From positions 86,493 through 150,492 of the forward strand of contig QBLY01000007.1 of the NCBI GenBank assembly GCA_003241895.1: 64,000 nucleotides of DNA, in the 5' to 3' direction. Source of the stretch: Lysobacteraceae bacterium. GTDB lineage: Bacteria; Pseudomonadota; Gammaproteobacteria; Xanthomonadales; Xanthomonadaceae. The stretch's first letter is position 1, and each line of letters starts with the position of its first letter. Positions 63,866 to 64,000 of the stretch are shown here, one piece after another. The position numbers were made by a program, and so were the translations under genes. Below the pieces are notes generated by a model, which was not told the origin of the DNA, ran no database searches, and saw only the letters and a program-made list of their open reading frames with translations.

Positions 63866-64000
63866 GTGAAGAATTCGACGTTTTTGTTGACCCGGGGCGT
63901 GACTGTCCTGCTGTCCGCCTGGCTGATGGTCGCCGGCACTGCCGCCGCCCAGCCCGCCTACGCGCCCGTTGGCGTGCAGCAAAACATCCCGGAAGCCACG
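63866..64000 (+). CDS. Secreted protein, N-terminus only (3' end outside window)
   Basis: Not in the ORF track because it begins with GTG and is cut by the window end. GTG 63866 follows an AGGAAAGGGGA ribosome site. The 45 visible residues, VKNSTFLLTRGVTVLLSAWLMVAGTAAAQPAYA..., form a classic Sec signal peptide cleaved near AAAQ. Family is not recognisable from this fragment. Confidence 0.75.
   Translation, partial: MKNSTFLLTRGVTVLLSAWLMVAGTAAAQPAYAPVGVQQNIPEAT

Overview
The window is a high-GC chromosomal segment with no rRNA, tRNA, insertion sequence, phage gene or CRISPR array that I can see. Gene order and families point to a gammaproteobacterium of the Lysobacterales (Xanthomonadales). 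The run tonB-exbB-exbD1-exbD2-(exbD3)-pdxJ resembles the near-origin cluster known from Xanthomonas, and phhA divergent from an AsnC-type regulator also fits. I cannot name the genus from sequence alone.

Layout. 1-4.1 kb: the end of a TPR protein, then tonB, exbB and three exbD genes, the third placed after a strong terminator. 4.1-8.6 kb: pdxJ, a large propeller-type sensor diguanylate cyclase and small genes. 8.6-11.8 kb: a minus-strand fbp / 2OG-oxygenase / cardiolipin synthase operon. 11.9-17.8 kb: an MgtC-type membrane protein, a lipoprotein, a DesK/DesR-like two-component pair, phhA and its AsnC-type neighbour. 17.8-27.7 kb: an M28 peptidase, c-di-GMP enzymes (GGDEF, PAS-EAL, GGDEF), a rhomboid protease, and a TerC-family exporter behind a clear yybP-ykoY manganese riboswitch. 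27.7-31.4 kb: an rRNA methyltransferase, a PNPOx-like flavoprotein, a Tet-type MFS pump and folE. 32-35 kb: an ECF sigma factor convergent with, and overlapping, a TPR Ser/Thr kinase. 36-39.8 kb: an ABC exporter behind a YtrA-like operator, then an OmpA-like lipoprotein. 39.8-47.3 kb: a giant indolepyruvate ferredoxin oxidoreductase, pilU, and an unusual GspE/PilB-type ATPase with tandem MshEN-like repeats. 47.5-54.7 kb: a complete phototrophy operon. 55-59.3 kb: an oversized Lnt-like protein, an unknown protein and a secreted GDSL hydrolase. 59.6-63.7 kb: a REC-EAL response regulator coupled to a hybrid histidine kinase. The window ends inside a secreted protein gene.

The most interesting unit is the operon rhodopsin-crtE-crtI-crtB-crtY-blh-idi2. 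Its six enzyme genes overlap one another by 4-8 bases. Together they make retinal from C15/C5 isoprenoids, and the rhodopsin has all residues of a green-light outward proton pump. It also has glycine where bacteriorhodopsin has Trp138, the fenestration position that lets xanthorhodopsin bind a carotenoid antenna. A second theme is cyclic di-GMP: five enzymes of its metabolism plus a secretion/pilus ATPase whose N-terminal repeats resemble the c-di-GMP-binding MshEN domain.
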